Source: Eubacteriales Family XIII. Incertae Sedis bacterium (GTDB lineage: Bacteria; Bacillota; Clostridia; Peptostreptococcales; Anaerovoracaceae). Taken from it: a DNA stretch of 8,986 nt. A program made the translations under genes and the position numbers. Within the stretch, counting starts at the first letter, position 1. Every line of letters begins with the position of its first letter. Positions 6,111-8,986 of this stretch are shown here, one piece after another. Below the pieces are notes generated by a model. It searched no databases. It saw nothing but the letters and a program-made list of their open reading frames with translations, and was not told the DNA's origin. The stretch is taken from contig JAISML010000213.1 in the NCBI GenBank assembly GCA_031276775.1, positions 1 to 8,986 of the forward strand, given 5' to 3'.

Positions 6111-7494
6111 GTCCTGCTTCTTTCTTCAATATCTCATCTACGACTGCCGTTTTGCGCCATTTTCCACCAAAATAGTAGGGAACGAGGATGGCGAGTCCCA
6201 TCGCCCAGCCGATCGCGTAGCACCAATGCATATCGTTCCCGCCCAGGTAATGGGACAGCAGGAAAGCGGCGGGTACGCGGGCAAGCCACAGACTGACCAG
6301 CGTGGCGATGGTCGGGACGAGCGATCTGCCGGCGCCGCGCAGAATGCCGATCAGCATGTACTGCAAGGTTGAAATCACGTAAAGCGGAATTACACGGATC
6401 AGGTACGCGTTGCCGGCTTCAACCACGGCAACGTCTTTCGTGAACAGATACATCAGCTGCGACTGCAAGGGCAATACGATCGCGCAGAGCAACGCGCACA
6501 GAGCCACTACCAGCAAGGTTGTGGCCCGAATGCCCGTTTTCAGACGATCCTGTTTGCCGGCGCCCAAATTTTGTCCGACGTAGGTCGTGATTGCCGTCGC
6601 CAGACTCGTGACGGGCATAAACACGAACCCGTCGACTTTCACCGCCGCGTTGTATCCGGCGATAAAAACGGCGCCGTAACTGTTGATCAGCGGCTGCATC
6701 ACCATCATGCCGACGGAGAACAGCGCGTTTTGCAGACCGATGGGGAGTCCGATTTTCATGGAGGCCGCAAAGTCGGTTTTGTTGATGCGCAGATGCAGAA
6801 AACGGAATTGCAGTTCCGGATATTTGCGTTTGATGACGACGATGCTCGCGATCCAGCTGAACAATTGCGAAAGCACGGTGGACCAGGCCACGCCCGCCAC
6901 GCCCCACGGGATGACCACGACGAAAAGATAGGCCAGAACCACATGCAAAAGGCTGGAGGAAATGAGAATGTACAGCGGTGTGCGGCTGTCGCCGAGACCC
7001 TGTATGACGCTCGCGTTCACGTTGTATCCGAATTGCGGCAACATGCCGATATAGTAGATGATCATATAAAGTTTCGCAGGTTCGAACACATCTTCCGGAA
7101 CGTTCAGCAAATTCAAAAAAGCGCCGGTCGTGAAGACGGCGAGGATCGTCAGGGGGATGGATATGATGAACATAAACGCGTGCATCGTGGAAAATACGGA
7201 ACGGACTTTTCGCATGTTGTTTGCGCCGAAAAACTGACTGACCAGGATCGACGCTCCCAGACCGAGTCCGAGAAATATCGAAGTGATCATGTAGATGATG
7301 GGGAATCCCGCGCCCACGGCGGCCAACGCCTCCGTGCTGACATGTATTCCGACGACCATGCCATCCACAACGGTGTACAATTGTTGAAAGATATTGCCCG
7401 CCAAAATGGGCAGGGAAAAGAGGAGAATGCGCGACAGCGGTTTCCCTTGCGTCAGATCCATGCCGATTTCCCCGGTTCCGCCGTTCTTTTTCAT
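6085..7494 (-). CDS. MATE family efflux transporter
   Basis: This is a 469-residue inner-membrane protein, the usual size for MATE exporters, which use a Na+ or H+ gradient to export drugs, metabolites or other small molecules. The N-terminus has the family signature (LTQGKPLSRILLFSLP, then NIFQQLYTVVDGMVVG), including the conserved aspartate of helix 1 (D44). It is hydrophobic throughout, with segments fitting 12 helices in two halves, and ends in a short charged tail. The start at ATG 7494 directly follows the stop of the upstream peptidase gene (TAG ATG), with GGGAG 5 nt upstream. ATG 7461 (residue 12) also has GGGGA upstream and would give a more typical MATE N-terminus. The last 26 nt overlap the next gene. 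The transported compound cannot be read from the sequence; the peptidase neighbours suggest a peptide- or amino-acid-derived compound, which is inference. Confidence 0.92.
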   Translation of the reverse strand: MKKNGGTGEIGMDLTQGKPLSRILLFSLPILAGNIFQQLYTVVDGMVVGIHVSTEALAAVGAGFPIIYMITSIFLGLGLGASILVSQFFGANNMRKVRSVFSTMHAFMFIISIPLTILAVFTTGAFLNLLNVPEDVFEPAKLYMIIYYIGMLPQFGYNVNASVIQGLGDSRTPLYILISSSLLHVVLAYLFVVVIPWGVAGVAWSTVLSQLFSWIASIVVIKRKYPELQFRFLHLRINKTDFAASMKIGLPIGLQNALFSVGMMVMQPLINSYGAVFIAGYNAAVKVDGFVFMPVTSLATAITTYVGQNLGAGKQDRLKTGIRATTLLVVALCALLCAIVLPLQSQLMYLFTKDVAVVEAGNAYLIRVIPLYVISTLQYMLIGILRGAGRSLVPTIATLVSLWLARVPAAFLLSHYLGGNDMHWCYAIGWAMGLAILVPYYFGGKWRKTAVVDEILKKEAGHETDDPND

Positions 7495-8883
7495 CTATGC
7501 TCCCGCGCCTTTCTTTTGGCTCAGGAAATGCGTCGCCGCGAAAGCGCTTTCAATTTGCACCGCCACCAAATTTCTGATCGGGATGACCCGGTAATCGACC
7601 GCGTCTTCCAAGGCCTGCACGCGGCTCCGCAGTTCTTCCTCCGAGGATTGCCGCACTTCCGACAGGATGTTTCGGGCGGTTTCGCCGGGAGCCTTTTCCA
7701 GTTCGTAAATGCAGGCTCTGCGCAGCAAGCCGATGAACAGGCAAAGATAATAGCCCGACAGCCAAAGGTTGTCCAATTCTTCCGACACGGTGCCGTTTGC
7801 GTCGAATTCGGGATTTTGCGCACGGATTTTTCTCAGCGCAAGGTCGGCTTCAAAGCCCGCCGCATGTTCCGCCGCAAGACCGGGGAACGGGTTGTCCGCC
7901 GAGAGAAAGGATTTGATTTTGCCGTATTGGGTTTTGATGAAACGTCCGATCTGTTCGGATCGGCGTATGTTTTCGAGTAGGAGTTCCCGTCGCGTACGGC
8001 TGACGGGACTTGTGTCTTCACTTTTGCGATTGCAGAAATAGGGTAGTTCCGCCATCAGAACGAGAGAATCACAGACCGTTTTGATATAGTCCGCGCTGCA
8101 ACTGCCGCAGTCGAAAGTCGAGGCGTCGAAAGCGCCCATGTTGTCTTCAATGTAATCCACCAGCGCGCGCGTCGACATCATGCTGTGTACGCCGGGCGAA
8201 TATTTTTCTCCGTAAATGGATTCCGGTTCTCCCAATTGGAGCGGAATCGCCTGACGCGCCGCCGCCCGCTCCAGGGCCAGGCAAAATTCCGCGTCGCGTT
8301 CGGTGCTGTACCAATACGCGCCGCCGAAAGACGCGTTGTGCAACGAAAAGACAAACGAAGGTTTCGTTTCTTGAATCAAACGCATAAGCGTTTGCGTCTC
8401 GGGGATCGGATCGTTGAAATGCAACGATTTGTAATCGATGGGAAACGTCCACTCCACCTGCTGTCTGCCCGGAGGCCGGTAGAAATGTTCCGCGTAATGC
8501 CACAGATCGAACGGACCTTTGAACCAACCCTCGTTCAGTTTCGTGCCGTCCGGATCGATGCAGTGAATCAAATACCAGGTAAAGCCCGTCTCCTCCAACA
8601 GAGCGGGATCGCCGCAGAACAGATCCGCGAGCGTCAGCAGGGTCATCGCCCCGATCGGCTCATTGGGATGCGGGCAGGCGAAACACAGCGCGTTTTTTTC
8701 TCCGTTTCCCAACTTCGTGCAGAGGATCGGATGTCCTTTGCGGGAAGTTCCGACTTCCATCAATGTGACATCGCTTGGATAACGCCGCGCGCGTTCGCGC
8801 ACAAGCGCATCCATTTCCGCAACCGTCAAAAACACTTGATAATCCGGTATTCTGTCAAGAATCGCTTCGATATTCATTGTCAA
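7495..8883 (-). CDS. M14 family zinc carboxypeptidase with helical C-terminal extension
   Basis: Members of this family remove C-terminal residues from peptides or act on peptidoglycan-type links. Of 462 residues, about 20-285 form the M14 catalytic region. The zinc ligands are H72 and E75 in the PHPNEP motif, with third ligand H182 in FSLHNA. DPDG (110-113) matches the conserved NPDG-type turn. E279 in MAELPY fits the catalytic glutamate, and R136 (HFYRPPG) may bind the substrate carboxylate. Residues about 290-462 are charged and helical and match no domain I recognise. There is no signal peptide or membrane helix, so a cytoplasmic enzyme is likely. The start is uncertain: TTG 8883 has AAGGAGG 10 nt upstream, while ATG 8877 (460 residues) has GGGAAG 7 nt upstream. 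It is the first gene of the coupled operon visible here, and its stop codon touches the start of the MATE gene. Confidence 0.87.
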   Translation of the reverse strand: MTMNIEAILDRIPDYQVFLTVAEMDALVRERARRYPSDVTLMEVGTSRKGHPILCTKLGNGEKNALCFACPHPNEPIGAMTLLTLADLFCGDPALLEETGFTWYLIHCIDPDGTKLNEGWFKGPFDLWHYAEHFYRPPGRQQVEWTFPIDYKSLHFNDPIPETQTLMRLIQETKPSFVFSLHNASFGGAYWYSTERDAEFCLALERAAARQAIPLQLGEPESIYGEKYSPGVHSMMSTRALVDYIEDNMGAFDASTFDCGSCSADYIKTVCDSLVLMAELPYFCNRKSEDTSPVSRTRRELLLENIRRSEQIGRFIKTQYGKIKSFLSADNPFPGLAAEHAAGFEADLALRKIRAQNPEFDANGTVSEELDNLWLSGYYLCLFIGLLRRACIYELEKAPGETARNILSEVRQSSEEELRSRVQALEDAVDYRVIPIRNLVAVQIESAFAATHFLSQKKGAGA

Positions 8884-8884
8884 A

Positions 8885-8900
8885 CTTCCCGTGCCTCCTT
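8885..8900 (-). promoter_or_regulatory. Two tandem ribosome binding sites before the carboxypeptidase gene
   Basis: On the minus strand, AAGGAGG (8900-8894), a near-perfect Shine-Dalgarno, is followed by GGGAAG (8890-8885). The first is 10 nt from TTG 8883 and 16 nt from ATG 8877. The second is 7 nt from ATG 8877. Which start is used depends on which site dominates. The stretch from here to the window edge shows no convincing promoter, so the operon may begin with genes outside the window. Confidence 0.65.
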
Positions 8901-8986
8901 TGCGATTTCTTCTGTGTTATGTCATCTGCCGCAACAAGGTTTTCCGCATTACGGTCGGGGGGCAGCGCACTAGCGACCGCCGCCCC

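Noticed and set aside
6571..7980. Long plus-strand open frame (469 codons) opposite the MATE and M14 genes
   Set aside because: It spans two real genes, is rich in His, Asp and Arg without a hydrophobic core, and has no recognisable motif. It is a shadow of codon bias.
8878..8883. TTGACA on the minus strand, a perfect -35 hexamer
   Set aside because: It overlaps the start codons of the carboxypeptidase gene, and there is no -10 at 16-18 bp downstream, so it is chance.
8952..8979. Six-bp inverted repeat CGGTCG/CGACCG near the right edge
   Set aside because: It is short, has a 16-nt loop, no T-run and GC-rich surroundings, and the window ends there. Not enough for a terminator or operator.
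8917..8986. Possible C-terminus of an upstream minus-strand gene ending in TAA at 8919-8917
   Set aside because: Only about 22 codons are visible, with no recognisable family signature, and another frame is also open to the edge. It cannot be told from chance.

Overview
The window is about 9 kb of GC-rich bacterial chromosome, tightly packed with genes. It most likely comes from a high-GC member of the Clostridia (Bacillota). The best clue is the HisE C-terminus, whose '...TGNLKKFKTTDRNS' ending is the form I know from clostridial HisE proteins. The DNA-binding-type BirA and the Clostridia-style MATE exporter agree with this. A species cannot be named from the sequence alone, and nothing here looks like phage, IS elements, CRISPR or RNA genes.

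Left part, plus strand: the 3' end of hisE (histidine biosynthesis, cut by the window edge) is followed by a 110-bp intergenic region and a NagD-type HAD phosphatase gene. The intergenic region is the most structured non-coding stretch here. It holds an extended -10 promoter (TGGTATAAT), an unbroken 47-nt purine run starting at about the predicted transcription start, and an 11-bp perfect inverted repeat. The right arm of that repeat covers the nagD ribosome binding site.

Right part, minus strand, read from 8883 down to 1196: an M14-type zinc carboxypeptidase, a MATE-family exporter, an M28/DUF4910-type aminopeptidase-like protein with a C-terminal winged helix, the M3 oligoendopeptidase PepF, and BirA. 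The first four genes abut or overlap by 0, 26 and 4 nt, so they are almost certainly one translationally coupled operon. birA follows after 80 bp and has its own likely extended -10 promoter. nagD and birA converge with a 26-bp gap and no recognisable intrinsic terminator.

Together the minus-strand operon encodes three unrelated metallopeptidase classes (a carboxypeptidase, an aminopeptidase-like enzyme and an endo-oligopeptidase), each with its metal-binding residues intact, plus a membrane exporter. This could be a peptide-scavenging and amino-acid overflow module, or a cassette that trims and exports a peptide-derived product. The sequence supports the co-expression and the catalytic competence. 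The shared substrate is inference.
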